Source: JAHDDW01 sp964648795 (GTDB lineage: Bacteria > Actinomycetota > Acidimicrobiia > Acidimicrobiales > SZUA-35). Taken from it: DNA of 64,000 bases. Location: assembly GCA_964648795.1 (NCBI GenBank), contig CAZYMB010000008.1:23622-87621 (forward strand), written 5' to 3'. The notes beneath the pieces are model-generated. The model did no database searches, was not told the origin of the DNA, and saw nothing but the letters and a program-made list of their open reading frames with translations. Both the position numbers and the translations under genes were made by a program. Shown here in pieces: positions 14,828-24,223 of the stretch; the stretch's first letter is position 1; each line of letters starts with the position of its first letter.

Positions 14828-15528
14828 CAACTGCCCTTGAGCTCTCTTCGGTAACTAAGGAGTTCCCTGGGTCGCCACCTGTTCGTGCTCTTGATGACGT
14901 TTCATTAACAGTTAATGATGGAGAGTTATTGGCAGTTGTTGGCCCATCGGGGAGTGGTAAGTCAACGTTACTAAATGTTGTTGGTACTCTTGACCGACCA
15001 ACTAAAGGGACCGTCCTGATTGACGGTATTGATACAGCCAAGCTCAGCGACAACGACTTATCTGGAGTTAGAGCTAACAAGATCGGATTTGTCTTCCAGC
15101 AGTTCTTTCTACTACCAGGCATGTCAGCAATTGATAACGTCGCCAATGGCCTTCTTTACCAAGGTGTCGAGATAGAAGAGCGCCGCGAGCTCAGTGTCGC
15201 AGCGCTAAAACGTGTTGGCCTTGGACACCGATTAGGTCACAACCCGAATGAACTTTCTGGTGGAGAACGCCAACGTGTTGCAATTGCAAGAGCTCTTGTT
15301 CATCGCCCTGCGTTTGTATTAGCCGATGAGCCTACAGGAAACCTCGATTCTGAGACCACGGGCGCTGTCATGGATTTGATTCGAGGGCTCAACGATGAGG
15401 GTTCAACCATTATTGTTATTACTCACGACCGAACGATTGCCAAAGCTCTACCTCGACAGGTTGAAGTTTTGGATGGGCGTATTCAATCGGACTCGAAGTC
15501 GACTTGGAGTGCCAATGACGCAATCTAA
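14824..15528 (+). CDS. ABC transporter ATP-binding protein, MacB/LolD type
   Basis: The 234-residue ATPase has Walker A GPSGSGKST, Q-loop FVFQQFFLLPGMSAIDNV, signature LSGGERQRVAIARAL, Walker B VLADEPTGNLD and H-loop VITHD. The LLPGMSA and EPTGNLDS wording is typical of the MacB/LolD (3.A.1.122/125) clade, which energises export or extraction rather than uptake. GTG start, overlapping the adaptor stop by 4 bases; its own end overlaps the permease start by 14 bases. This is strong evidence for a translationally coupled adaptor-ATPase-permease operon. Confidence 0.93.
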   Translation: MTTALELSSVTKEFPGSPPVRALDDVSLTVNDGELLAVVGPSGSGKSTLLNVVGTLDRPTKGTVLIDGIDTAKLSDNDLSGVRANKIGFVFQQFFLLPGMSAIDNVANGLLYQGVEIEERRELSVAALKRVGLGHRLGHNPNELSGGERQRVAIARALVHRPAFVLADEPTGNLDSETTGAVMDLIRGLNDEGSTIIVITHDRTIAKALPRQVEVLDGRIQSDSKSTWSANDAI

Positions 15529-16708
15529 GACTTCTCGACTGTTGCCAAAAGATATTCTGCGCACAGGCGCATCGGGGCCACTTGCAAGAAAGGCACGAAC
15601 CGCCCTGTCAGCCTTAGGTGTCTCAATTGGTATTGCTGCGCTAGTAGGGGTACTGGGGTTAAGTGAATCTTCAAAGTCAGCGTTGCTCGACGAAATCTCG
15701 GCACTTGGAACAGACTTGCTAACTGTGCAGGCAGGAGAGGGCTTCGGTCAAGGTAATGCTGCTCTTCCAGAGACCTCACTTGATTCTGTTCGTAGGGCCA
15801 ACAATGTTGAAAGCGCTAGCAGCATCATTGGAGTTGATGCTTCTGTGTTAAAGAGCGAGTTCATTCCATCAGGCGAGACAGGTGGCATCCAGGTTGCTGC
15901 ATCAGACGAGCGTTTGTTACAAACTCTCAATGGTGAAATAGCTACTGGCAAGTTCCTAGACGATGCAACCAGTCGTTACCCTGCAGTTGTTTTAGGTTCA
16001 GTTGCTGCTGAGCGTCTAGGGATACGAGACCTGTCTGCTTCTCCATTTATTTTTGTGGGGGAGACCTATGTTGAGGTAATCGGAATTTTAGAGCCTTTCC
16101 CAGGGGCCGCTGATCTTGACCGTTCTGCAATTATGGGAACTGTTGCTGCTCAAGATTTCTTTGGAGCCGACGTTGCGCCTAATCAAATATTTGTGCGTGT
16201 CGAAGACAGCATGGTTGACGAAGTTAGAGGACTGTTACCTGAAACAGTTGACCCTGCAAGCCCAGAGGAAGTAACGATCGATCGTCCAACTGATCTACTA
16301 GAAGCCGAAGCTGCGACCAATGATACGTTAACTACATTATTTCTAGGTTTGGGAGTGGTGGCACTACTCGTTGGAGGCATTGGTATTGCCAACGTAATGG
16401 TTATTGCTGTTATTGAGCGTCGTGGCGAAATAGGTTTGCGTCGGGCACTCGGAGCAACCGAAGCCCACATACGAAATCAGTTCCTAACAGAAGCTGTGAT
16501 CCTGTCAGCCCTCGGGGGATTCGTTGGAGTCGTAATTGGGATACTAGCTACTGTTGGATATTCATTGATTCAAGGTTGGCGTGTGATCATTCCTCTAGAA
16601 GCCGTTATTGGAGGTCCAGTAGCAGCGATCCTAATTGGAACCATTGCTGGACTGTATCCAGCTATTCGCGCAGCTAGGTTGGCGCCAACTGATGCCCTAA
16701 GGTCTTAA
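15515..16708 (+). CDS. MacB-like ABC transporter permease (FtsX domain)
   Basis: The protein (about 397 residues) has an N-terminal membrane span (TALSALGVSIGIAALVGVLGL), a large extracytoplasmic domain of the MacB_PCD type, and three C-terminal spans of the FtsX domain. These include LFLGLGVVALLVGGIGIANVM followed by ERRGEIGLRRALGA, the family's coupling-loop signature. The tail IAGLYPAIRAARLAPTDALR is also diagnostic. The start is an ATG inside the end of the ATPase gene; earlier in-frame starts would read antisense-like sequence. The product couples ATP hydrolysis in its partner to export of an unknown substrate. A double-hairpin terminator follows. Confidence 0.92.
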   Translation: MTQSKTSRLLPKDILRTGASGPLARKARTALSALGVSIGIAALVGVLGLSESSKSALLDEISALGTDLLTVQAGEGFGQGNAALPETSLDSVRRANNVESASSIIGVDASVLKSEFIPSGETGGIQVAASDERLLQTLNGEIATGKFLDDATSRYPAVVLGSVAAERLGIRDLSASPFIFVGETYVEVIGILEPFPGAADLDRSAIMGTVAAQDFFGADVAPNQIFVRVEDSMVDEVRGLLPETVDPASPEEVTIDRPTDLLEAEAATNDTLTTLFLGLGVVALLVGGIGIANVMVIAVIERRGEIGLRRALGATEAHIRNQFLTEAVILSALGGFVGVVIGILATVGYSLIQGWRVIIPLEAVIGGPVAAILIGTIAGLYPAIRAARLAPTDALRS

Positions 16709-16747
16709 GTCTTGGGCATAGTCGCTGACAGCTACATGCATTCAGAA

Positions 16748-16804
16748 GGGGAGTGCTGGCTACTCTCCTAACGAATAATGCCGCCAGATTTCGGCAGCTT
16801 TTTT
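16748..16804 (+). terminator. Tandem hairpins with T run after the MacAB-like operon
   Basis: The first hairpin pairs GGGGAGT with ACTCTCC around GCTGGCT. The second, TGCCG ... CGGCA, is followed directly by GC and six T residues, giving a standard intrinsic terminator at the end of the export operon. Confidence 0.8.
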
Positions 16805-16827
16805 AAACACTGAGGCGTGTACTGCTC

Positions 16828-17502
16828 CTACAAAGTCGACCTAAAGGTAGACAGTCTCGCTTCTTTCAGACGTGGCCTCACAGATTCAGGATGTTCTGAG
16901 AATCCTGATACAAGATTACTCTCAGGACTCTTATTGCCGAGGTATCTAAAGAGGTCCTGAAAGAAAAACGCCTCACGTGCAGCGTTGGTTTGAGCGGCCA
17001 TAATCTCTATGCCGGCAAAGCCAGTTAATATACTAATTCCAGCTTCTTCGAGCACCGGTAGAGCTGACAAGTGAGCCTCATAGAGTTCGCTAACATTTCC
17101 CTGGGGAACAACCTGTCTCAACTCGCCACTGGAGATCGGCGTACTGTTAGTCATCTGTGTCTGCAAGTAACCCTGTGTTCCAAAATCAGCAAGTCCCAAC
17201 CATGATAAGAAATAATTATGACTCTCAAATATTGTGGAACCCTCGGGGGAGTAACTCGTAAGCCGAACCATACCTATACCCTGCTCAACATTGGAAAAAG
17301 AGGTTATAAAGTGCTTGATGTCCTGCCCACTAAACTCAGCAATATAGACACCATCTTTTTTCAAAGGCAATACAGAAAGCGCCCTCTCTGTATCATCATC
17401 CATCAGAAGGTGCTTAACTGGTTCGATAAATTCGGCTGGGATATCACTAGACACAATTGGGTTTAGCGACATCCATGCAGCAGCTGCGTGATTAAACCCC
17501 AT
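16828..17502 (-). CDS. Hypothetical protein, no recognised family
   Basis: The frame encodes 224 residues from an ATG. No signal peptide, strong membrane span or known motif is recognised. The sequence has mixed polar and aromatic residues (e.g. SHNYFLSWLGLADFGTQGYL) and a C-terminal part with AREAFFFQDLFRYLGNK. Composition and codon use look like a normal coding gene. It is convergent with the MacAB-like operon. The strand upstream of its start carries a long non-coding stretch with an inverted repeat, so it may be transcribed alone. Confidence 0.6.
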   Translation of the reverse strand: MGFNHAAAAWMSLNPIVSSDIPAEFIEPVKHLLMDDDTERALSVLPLKKDGVYIAEFSGQDIKHFITSFSNVEQGIGMVRLTSYSPEGSTIFESHNYFLSWLGLADFGTQGYLQTQMTNSTPISSGELRQVVPQGNVSELYEAHLSALPVLEEAGISILTGFAGIEIMAAQTNAAREAFFFQDLFRYLGNKSPESNLVSGFSEHPESVRPRLKEARLSTFRSTL

Positions 17503-17782
17503 TAAGCTTGTACCTGTGTTTGATCCCTCATATATGCGTTATCGACACAGGTGCGCAAAGCCTATATAGGGCCCTTTAACCAGAAGTAACCGTGATAATC
17601 TATCTTATAACGGTTACCAATCTACGGTCCCCTTTGTCCACAGGACAGCTATATAGGCCAAAAGAATCATGGTCCAAAAGACCTATAGATGCAATGGCAA
17701 CTGTCTTGAATCTGACGTTCTTCATTCCCGACCAGGCCTAGAGGCGAACATACGCTTCGATAATCTGTGACAATCTGGTCTT
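17503..17782. other. Intergenic region with an inverted repeat and a duplicated motif
   Basis: GTAACCGT at 17586-17593 and ACGGTTAC at 17610-17617 form a perfect 8-bp inverted repeat with 16 bases between. The intervening GATAATCT and TCTTATAAC recur in altered form further right as GATAATCT and TCTTATGACAGTTAC, the latter reaching the start of the small ORF. This suggests a duplicated regulatory segment. No gene is seen here. Confidence 0.4.
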
Positions 17783-17941
17783 ATGACAGTTACAGAAGCC
17801 AATTACCCGATCGTTAACAGTAGTTCATTTAAGCGCCGGCTCGAAGAATGTCAGCCTTCGCAGAACGCCTTGTTTGGCGGTGCTGGCAACTTGTCTGCCG
17901 GGACGCCTCAGCAAGTAAATTACGTGTTGGGCGGTAACTAA
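17783..17941 (+). CDS. Possible 52-residue small protein upstream of the membrane-protein genes
   Basis: An ATG-initiated frame of 52 codons begins MTVTEANYPIVNSSSFKRR and ends PQQVNYVLGGN. Its stop lies one base before the ATG of the next gene, a spacing that usually means translational coupling. No good Shine-Dalgarno sequence precedes it; an AT-rich GATAATCT-containing segment lies about 20 bases upstream, so leaderless translation is possible. The composition is protein-like (polar, Gly-rich end with Cys). No family recognised. Confidence 0.45.
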   Translation: MTVTEANYPIVNSSSFKRRLEECQPSQNALFGGAGNLSAGTPQQVNYVLGGN

Positions 17942-17942
17942 T

Positions 17943-18434
17943 ATGTCATTATCATCAGAGATGCTTCGGCGGACCAAACAGACTCTACTATTTGGTCCAA
18001 TTGCTGGTGCGTTAACGGGTCTTAGTTTCGTTACGCTCTTTACCTTGTTAAGTCTGCTAGCCGGTAGTTTAGATGTTATTACGTCAGGCGACATCTTAAG
18101 TGTTTGGTTCGTTATTTCACTATACCTTGCTGGAATGGGCGCACTGACTGGAGCACTAGTTGCAATTATTGTCGGACTTACTAACTCACTCCGATGGGCT
18201 CCCCTAGTAAGCGTCATCACATTCTTTGCTGTGGTAGGCCTGCCGTTCATCCTGAACTCAACTCCGAGTTCAACAGTTGGGCGAGAACTCGTGTTACCGA
18301 TCGCTCTGGGACTCCTTGCTATATGTGGAGTACTTGCTGCACTAAATGGACAGCTACTAAAGCACCTGTTGCAATCCCAACATTCCTCCGATAAGTCGTT
18401 GCATAAACTACGAAAATTAGCGGCCGTCGGCTAG
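17943..18434 (+). CDS. Hypothetical membrane protein (about four spans)
   Basis: The 163-residue protein has four hydrophobic segments: LLFGPIAGALTGLSFVTLFT, VWFVISLYLAGMGALTGAL, LVSVITFFAVVGLPFIL and VLPIALGLLAICGVLAAL. It ends in a polar tail with HSSDKSLHKLRKLA. No family motif is recognised. Its start follows the small ORF by one base, and the next gene, also a membrane protein, starts 27 bases later, so a short operon of unknown function is likely. Confidence 0.6.
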   Translation: MSLSSEMLRRTKQTLLFGPIAGALTGLSFVTLFTLLSLLAGSLDVITSGDILSVWFVISLYLAGMGALTGALVAIIVGLTNSLRWAPLVSVITFFAVVGLPFILNSTPSSTVGRELVLPIALGLLAICGVLAALNGQLLKHLLQSQHSSDKSLHKLRKLAAVG

Positions 18435-18461
18435 TTCGTAGCGGTCATCTTCGGAGTATTT

Positions 18462-19079
18462 ATGACTCTAAGCTTTGTTCTCCAATACCAAATCGCCCTA
18501 GCGGGTGTTGACAATGTAATCAGATCCAGACCGGCAGAGGTTGACCGATCGCTACTAACAAACAATCTGTTGAACTTTGCGTTACCTGCTTTAGGGCTCT
18601 ACATCTTTATTGGGACCATCTGTGCAATTCTAAGTCACCTAGCGTCGGGACTCGTGGCAAACAGGTGGTCTACTAAAGTTTGGGGTGCCACCTGGGCTAC
18701 AACGTTTGGTGCCTTGAGTTTGCTTTTTCCACACCGACTAAGAGTCTCAAGACTAACTCCTGTGGGCACGCTAAGCGATTGGCTTACTACATCTCTGTTA
18801 TCTGCTCCTGAAGCTACAATTTTTAGTGTTATCAACAGTGAGTGGTCCTACTCGCTAAATACACCACTACTCAATCTCGAATCAAACATACCGGCGATAT
18901 TGGCGACACTTCTCGGAGGGACATTGGGGTTAATGGGTGGTCGAATTTACAACGGCAAAGTTAGTAAAGGAGTCAGGCAAACACGAGGAAAACCTACTTA
19001 CACGCCATCAAACACAGGGCTTAGCAACATCAAACCAGCAATATCGCTCACAGAGGCCAGCTCAAACACTGCTGTTTAG
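18462..19079 (+). CDS. Hypothetical membrane protein
   Basis: The 205-residue protein starts with a hydrophobic stretch (MTLSFVLQYQIALAG). It has further spans around FALPALGLYIFIGTICAILSH, VWGATWATTFGALSLLF and IPAILATLLGGTLGLMGG, then a polar, Thr/Ser-rich cytoplasmic tail. GGAG lies before the ATG. No known family is recognised. It is probably cotranscribed with the preceding membrane-protein gene and ends 8 bases from the convergent uvrA stop. Confidence 0.6.
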   Translation: MTLSFVLQYQIALAGVDNVIRSRPAEVDRSLLTNNLLNFALPALGLYIFIGTICAILSHLASGLVANRWSTKVWGATWATTFGALSLLFPHRLRVSRLTPVGTLSDWLTTSLLSAPEATIFSVINSEWSYSLNTPLLNLESNIPAILATLLGGTLGLMGGRIYNGKVSKGVRQTRGKPTYTPSNTGLSNIKPAISLTEASSNTAV

Positions 19080-19087
19080 GCTGAAAC

Positions 19088-21919
19088 TTAATCAAGAACT
19101 TCAGCTAAGAACTTGCCAGTAAATGACTTCTTAGACTTCGCAACCTTTTCTGGCGTACCAGTAGCCACGACTTTGCCCCCACCGTCTCCCCCATCTGGGC
19201 CTAAATCAATAATCCAGTCAGCTGTCTTAATGACATCCAAATTGTGTTCAATAACTAGTACCGTATTGCCCTGATCTACCAGGCGTCCAAGAACGGTCAG
19301 CAACTTGGCTATGTCTTCAAAGTGCAAACCAGTCGTCGGCTCATCTAATAGATATATGGTGTGGCCGGTTGATTTCTTAGCCAACTCGGCGGCAAGCTTT
19401 ACACGCTGTGCCTCTCCCCCAGAAAGGGTTGGTGCAGGCTGACCAAGCCTCACATAACTAAGCCCCACGTCAACCAGTGTTTGCAAATGTCTGGCTATAA
19501 CTGGTTGCGCTGAGAAGAACTCTAATGCTTCACCAATTGGCATCTTCAACACATCTGAGATTGACTTGCCTTTAAACAGAATCTCTAAAGTGTCACGATT
19601 GTAACGATCACCCTTACAGACTTCGCAAGGCACATACACGTCTGGCAGGAAGTGCATTTCGATACGGATAGTTCCATCACCACTACACGCATCACAGCGA
19701 CCACCGGACACGTTAAACGAGAACCTGCCTGGTTGATAGCCACGAACCTTTGCCTCTGTCGTTAGAGCAAACAGCTTTCTAATCTTGTCGAACACGCCTG
19801 TGTAGGTAGCGGGGTTTGACCTTGGAGTACGGCCAATCGGCGACTGGTCGATATTGATGACCTTGTCTAAGTCTCCAACACCTTTGATTTCTTTGTGTAG
19901 CCCGGGAGGATACTTTGACTTGTAAATCTTCTGCATCAAGTGACGAAGCAGAATCTGATTAATCAGAGTTGATTTACCAGAACCAGATACACCTGTGATT
20001 GCCACTAATAGACCGAGTGGTATCTCAACATCTATGTTCTGAAGATTGTTTTCTCTCGCCCCAATAATCTCTAACGAGTCGCCATTTGACTTACGACGCT
20101 TAGCGGGAACTGGAATTGACTTCTTACCAGCAATATATTGACCCGTAATAGAATCCTTCGATTTAACAAGCTGCTTTGCGGTACCAGAAAAGACAACCTC
20201 TCCCCCATGCTCACCGGCTCCAGGCCCAATGTCTACAACATGGTCCGCTACACGGATTGTGTCCTCATCGTGCTCGACCACCAAAACAGTGTTACCAATG
20301 TCACGCAGACGCTTCAAGGTAGAAATCAACTTTTGGTTATCCCGTTGATGCAAACCAATACTTGGCTCATCTAGAACATACAAAACTCCAACAAGTCCAG
20401 AACCAATTTGCGAGGCAAGACGTATTCGCTGCGCCTCTCCCCCGGAGAGTGTATTCGCCGAACGACCAAGGTTTAGATAGTCAAGACCTACATCTAGCAA
20501 GAAGCCAAGCCGAGCGCTGATCTCTTTAAGAATCAGGTCAGCAATAAGCATGTCTCGCTCTGTCAGCTCCAATGTTTGAACTGTCTTAACAGCTTCACCA
20601 ATTGACATGCCTGTAATGTCTGCAATATTGACATCGCCAATGCGACAAGCGAGTGAAAGTGGGTTAAGCCTTGCACCCTCACAGACACTGCAGTGTATTT
20701 CACGCATGTAGCCTTCTACCTGGTCTCGAACATTGTCAGACTCAGACTCCGAGTGTCGACGCTTAAGGTAAGGCATGATGCCTTCGAAGTTTGCGTTGTA
20801 AACACGCTTACGTCCATAGCGATTCTTGTAGGTAACCTTTACCTTCTCGTCAGGGCGACCTTCGAGAATTATGTTCTGATCCTTCTTCGAAAGTTTCTTC
20901 CATGGCTTATCTACGGCTATGCCGTGTGCTTCGCAAACGCCTGCAAGCAGTCTCGTAAAGTACTTGCCTCGGCCATCTGACCATGGGTGTACTGCGCCTT
21001 GACCAATTGTTAGATCTGGGTTCGGAACAACTAGTGCAGGATCGACTTCGTATGTAGTACCAAGTCCGTCACAGGCATTACAGGCGCCATATGGCGAGTT
21101 GAACGAGAAGTTGCGTGGCGCTAGTTCTTCAAAGCTCTTACCATCACTCGGTCGAGACAGATGCTGAGAGAAAGTTAAGAACTCTGAGTCCTTACCCTTC
21201 TTTACGATTTCAATTTCTGCTAAGCCTTCTGCAAGACCTAAAGCAGTTTCCATCGACTCGCTCAAGCGACGTTCGATGCCCTTTTTGTGAACGAGTCGGT
21301 CGACCACAACCTTGATTGTGTGCTTTTCGTATCTCTCTAATTCTGGGAGGTCATCAGACAGCTCATACTGCTCACCATTAATTACTACACGAGCAAAACC
21401 TTGCTCAGCAAAATTACTCAACAGCGTTTCATAACTACCTTTGCGACCTCTAACAACTGGAGCAAGAACCTGGAAACGCGTGCCTTCGGGCAACTGCATA
21501 ACTTGGTCAACGATTTGCTGAGGAGTCTGCTTGACTAGAACTTCGCCAGTCTCAGGATCATGAGGGGTTCCGACTCGAGCAAACAGTAGGCGGAGATAAT
21601 CATAGACTTCAGTAACCGTACCGACAGTTGAGCGAGGGTTGCGAGAAGAAGACTTCTGGTCAATCGAAATAGCAGGCGAAAGACCTTCTATAAATTCAAC
21701 GTCTGGCTTGTCCATTTGGCCAAGAAACTGGCGGGCATAAGAAGAGAGCGATTCGACATAACGCCGCTGACCCTCAGCATAAATAGTGTCAAAAGCCAAA
21801 GAAGATTTGCCTGACCCAGACAGTCCGGTAAAGACAATCAGCTTGTCACGGGGGATCTCTATATCCACGCCTTTTAAGTTGTGTTCACGGGCCCCACGGA
21901 CCACTATCGAATTCGACAC
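19088..21919 (-). CDS. uvrA: Excinuclease ABC subunit UvrA
   Basis: At 943 residues this is full-length UvrA, the damage-recognition ATPase of nucleotide excision repair. Two ABC modules are visible: Walker A GLSGSGKSS near the N-terminus and GVSGSGKST around residue 645, with signatures NTLSGGEAQRIRLA and PTLSGGEAQRVKLA. Zinc-finger cysteines are present in CNACDGLG, CSVCEGARL and CDACSGDG...CEVCKG. The N-terminal VRGAREHNLKGVDIEIPRD is the conserved UvrA opening. It lies downstream of uvrB on the same strand, with a short interval that contains a frameshifted mini-gene. No LexA-type box is obvious upstream. Confidence 0.98.
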   Translation of the reverse strand: MSNSIVVRGAREHNLKGVDIEIPRDKLIVFTGLSGSGKSSLAFDTIYAEGQRRYVESLSSYARQFLGQMDKPDVEFIEGLSPAISIDQKSSSRNPRSTVGTVTEVYDYLRLLFARVGTPHDPETGEVLVKQTPQQIVDQVMQLPEGTRFQVLAPVVRGRKGSYETLLSNFAEQGFARVVINGEQYELSDDLPELERYEKHTIKVVVDRLVHKKGIERRLSESMETALGLAEGLAEIEIVKKGKDSEFLTFSQHLSRPSDGKSFEELAPRNFSFNSPYGACNACDGLGTTYEVDPALVVPNPDLTIGQGAVHPWSDGRGKYFTRLLAGVCEAHGIAVDKPWKKLSKKDQNIILEGRPDEKVKVTYKNRYGRKRVYNANFEGIMPYLKRRHSESESDNVRDQVEGYMREIHCSVCEGARLNPLSLACRIGDVNIADITGMSIGEAVKTVQTLELTERDMLIADLILKEISARLGFLLDVGLDYLNLGRSANTLSGGEAQRIRLASQIGSGLVGVLYVLDEPSIGLHQRDNQKLISTLKRLRDIGNTVLVVEHDEDTIRVADHVVDIGPGAGEHGGEVVFSGTAKQLVKSKDSITGQYIAGKKSIPVPAKRRKSNGDSLEIIGARENNLQNIDVEIPLGLLVAITGVSGSGKSTLINQILLRHLMQKIYKSKYPPGLHKEIKGVGDLDKVINIDQSPIGRTPRSNPATYTGVFDKIRKLFALTTEAKVRGYQPGRFSFNVSGGRCDACSGDGTIRIEMHFLPDVYVPCEVCKGDRYNRDTLEILFKGKSISDVLKMPIGEALEFFSAQPVIARHLQTLVDVGLSYVRLGQPAPTLSGGEAQRVKLAAELAKKSTGHTIYLLDEPTTGLHFEDIAKLLTVLGRLVDQGNTVLVIEHNLDVIKTADWIIDLGPDGGDGGGKVVATGTPEKVAKSKKSFTGKFLAEVLD

Positions 21920-21944
21920 CTAGCCGAGTCTAGCGAGTATCAGG

Positions 21945-22180
21945 CTAGACAGTCAGTGTTCTGTTGTCTGATCCAAGCCACATATCAGGCAAGCCCACCC
22001 AAGCCAACTCGCCTTCTGAGAGGTCATCCAGGCATTTGACTTGCTCATCTACCATCCTAAGCCTGGTTATAGATGGTCCAAAGTCACAAAAGGTTTGAAC
22101 AGCCAACATATCTTTCGAGCTTTCTCCCCGTCCGAAAGACCATCGAAATCAGGCCCACTGAAATCCTCGAATCCAGACAT
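21945..22180 (-). pseudogene. Frameshifted small gene between uvrB and uvrA
   Basis: Two overlapping reading frames fill the uvrB-uvrA interval on their strand. The first begins with an ATG 15 bases after the uvrB stop, reads MSGFEDFSGPDFDGLSDGEK and stops at 22067. The second is 54 codons from an ATG at 22109 and reads ...CDFGPSITRLRMVDEQVK and GELAWVGLPDMWLGSDN before its stop. Moving back one base at GGGG in GACGGGGAGAAAGC joins them into one acidic protein of about 77 residues. The joined protein matches no family I recognise. A G-run indel, a sequencing error or programmed frameshifting could each explain it. Confidence 0.5.
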
Positions 22181-22195
22181 ATCCAGAGCTTACTT

Positions 22196-24223
22196 CTACT
22201 TGCTCATTTCTTTGAGTTCACGCTTGAGATCTTTGATCTCATCCCGTAGACGGGCCGCATACTCGAATCTAAGATCTGCGGACGCTTCATTCATCTCAGC
22301 AGTCAATGCTTCGATAAGGCGTCCCAAATCTGCTTCCGGAAGATTCTTCAGTTCTTCAATGCGTTTCTTATCTGCTGCAGTCTGCTTACGCTTGCCTTCA
22401 CCAGGAACTGGCGCAGTCTCGCTACCTGATCGCATCATCGCCAGAATGTCGGTCACTGGCTTACTTACGGTTTTTGGCACAATCCCGTGTTTCTCGTTGT
22501 ATGCAATCTGTAGTCCACGGCGGCGATTCGTTTCAGAAATTGCTTTCTGCATCGAGTCTGTAATCTTGTCGGCATACATAAAGACACGGCCCTCAACGTT
22601 TCTCGCTGCACGACCAATGGTCTGCACTAGCGACGTTTCACTTCGCAAGAACCCTTCTTTGTCAGCGTCGAGAATGCAAACAAGCTGAACTTCTGGGAGA
22701 TCAAGACCTTCTCGAAGCAGGTTGATACCTACAAGGACATCAAACTCGCCAAGACGTAGCGCCCGAAGTATCTCGATACGTTCGATCGTGTCAATCTCTG
22801 AGTGCAGATATCGCACTCGCACACCCTGCTCTAATAGGTAGTCAGTGAGATCCTCAGCCATCTTCTTGGTGAGCGTTGTAATCAACACTCGACCCTCATT
22901 CGCTATAACGTCTTCTGTATTGGACAAGATGTCATCAATCTGACCTTTAGTTGGACGAACCTCAACTTCAGGGTCAATCAAACCGGTAGGGCGCACGATC
23001 TGCTCAACAACTGCTTTAGAGTTCTCGAGCTCGTATTCGCCGGGCGTCGCTGACAAATACACAACTTGATTAACACGCTCATGCCACTCTTCAAAACGTA
23101 GTGGCCGGTTATCTCTAGCAGATGGCAGGCGAAAGCCGTGCTCTACCAACGTGTCTTTACGACTCCGGTCACCGGCATACTGCCCATGAAGTTGCGGCAC
23201 TGCTACGTGAGATTCATCTAACACCATTAAAAAATCATCTGGGAAGTAGTCGATAAGGGTGAACGGGGCCTCCCCTGCTTCTCGCCCATCAATGTGTCGT
23301 GAGTAGTTCTCAATACCGTTGCAGAAGCCCATCTCCTGAATCATTTCAAGGTCATACTCGGTTCGCATACGAAGACGCTGCGCCTCGAGTAGTTGGTTGC
23401 TGTTCTCAAAATCCTTGAGCGTAACCTGCAACTCATTCTCTATCTTTGTGATAGCTGAGGTCATCCTGTCTTCGGAAGCTACATAGTGAGACGCCGGAAA
23501 GATCACCACCTCACCTAACTTCTCAATCACCTCACCAGTTACCGGGTCAATTGCGGTAATGGATTCGATATCGTCGCCAAATAGCTCTATACGAACAATG
23601 TGTTCTTCGTAAGCCGGGTGAATCTCTAGAGTGTCTCCCCTAACTCGAAAAGTTCCCCGCACAAGATTCATGTCGTTGCGTTCATACTGCATATCAACAA
23701 GACGCCGTAAAATTTGACGCTGGTCTTGCTCCTCACCTGCTGTGATAATCAAAAGCTGTTGGCGATACTCTTCCGGCGAACCAAGACCATATATACATGA
23801 AACCGAAGCAACAACTATTGTGTCTCGGCGAGTTAGCAGTGCTGCAGTAGTCGAGTGACGCAAACGGTCAATCTCATCGTTAACCGACGAGTCTTTCTCG
23901 ACATATGTGTCCGACGAAGCAATATAAGCTTCCGGCTGGTAGTAGTCGTAGTAACTGACAAAGTATTCGACCCGATTCTTAGGGAAGAACTCTTTAAACT
24001 CGTTAGCCAGCTGAGCGGCCAAAGACTTGTTCGGTGCAATAACAAGTGTGGGACGTTGCAGAGCCTCGATTGCCCAAGCAATAGTCGCAGACTTACCAGA
24101 ACCTGTAATACCCAAAAGAGTCTGCATCTGGTTACCAGCATTAATCGACTTAGTCAAAGCACTAATTGCTTTCGGCTGGTCACCGGCAGGCTTGTAATCA
24201 GCCATCATTTCAAACTTAGGCAC
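22196..24223 (-). CDS. uvrB: Excinuclease ABC subunit UvrB
   Basis: The 675-residue protein has all UvrB landmarks: KPAGDQPKAI near the start, Walker A GITGSGKSAT (Ser in place of the more usual Thr after Lys), the damage-probing beta-hairpin segment YYDYYQPEAYIASSDTYVEKD, helicase motif VLDESH, YLSATPG, the GRAARN motif, and a C-terminal UVR domain (DLRFEYAARLRDEIKDLK) that contacts UvrC. The start is a GTG with MPKFEMMADYKPAGD. It works with UvrA, encoded just downstream. The upstream interval to the response regulator is 358 bases on the same strand, so it may have its own promoter. Confidence 0.98.
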   Translation of the reverse strand: MPKFEMMADYKPAGDQPKAISALTKSINAGNQMQTLLGITGSGKSATIAWAIEALQRPTLVIAPNKSLAAQLANEFKEFFPKNRVEYFVSYYDYYQPEAYIASSDTYVEKDSSVNDEIDRLRHSTTAALLTRRDTIVVASVSCIYGLGSPEEYRQQLLIITAGEEQDQRQILRRLVDMQYERNDMNLVRGTFRVRGDTLEIHPAYEEHIVRIELFGDDIESITAIDPVTGEVIEKLGEVVIFPASHYVASEDRMTSAITKIENELQVTLKDFENSNQLLEAQRLRMRTEYDLEMIQEMGFCNGIENYSRHIDGREAGEAPFTLIDYFPDDFLMVLDESHVAVPQLHGQYAGDRSRKDTLVEHGFRLPSARDNRPLRFEEWHERVNQVVYLSATPGEYELENSKAVVEQIVRPTGLIDPEVEVRPTKGQIDDILSNTEDVIANEGRVLITTLTKKMAEDLTDYLLEQGVRVRYLHSEIDTIERIEILRALRLGEFDVLVGINLLREGLDLPEVQLVCILDADKEGFLRSETSLVQTIGRAARNVEGRVFMYADKITDSMQKAISETNRRRGLQIAYNEKHGIVPKTVSKPVTDILAMMRSGSETAPVPGEGKRKQTAADKKRIEELKNLPEADLGRLIEALTAEMNEASADLRFEYAARLRDEIKDLKRELKEMSK

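Noticed and set aside
22041..22688. A 215-codon forward gene across the 3' end of uvrB
   Set aside because: It is antisense to a clear uvrB C-terminus and shows a Ser/Arg-rich composition typical of shadow frames.
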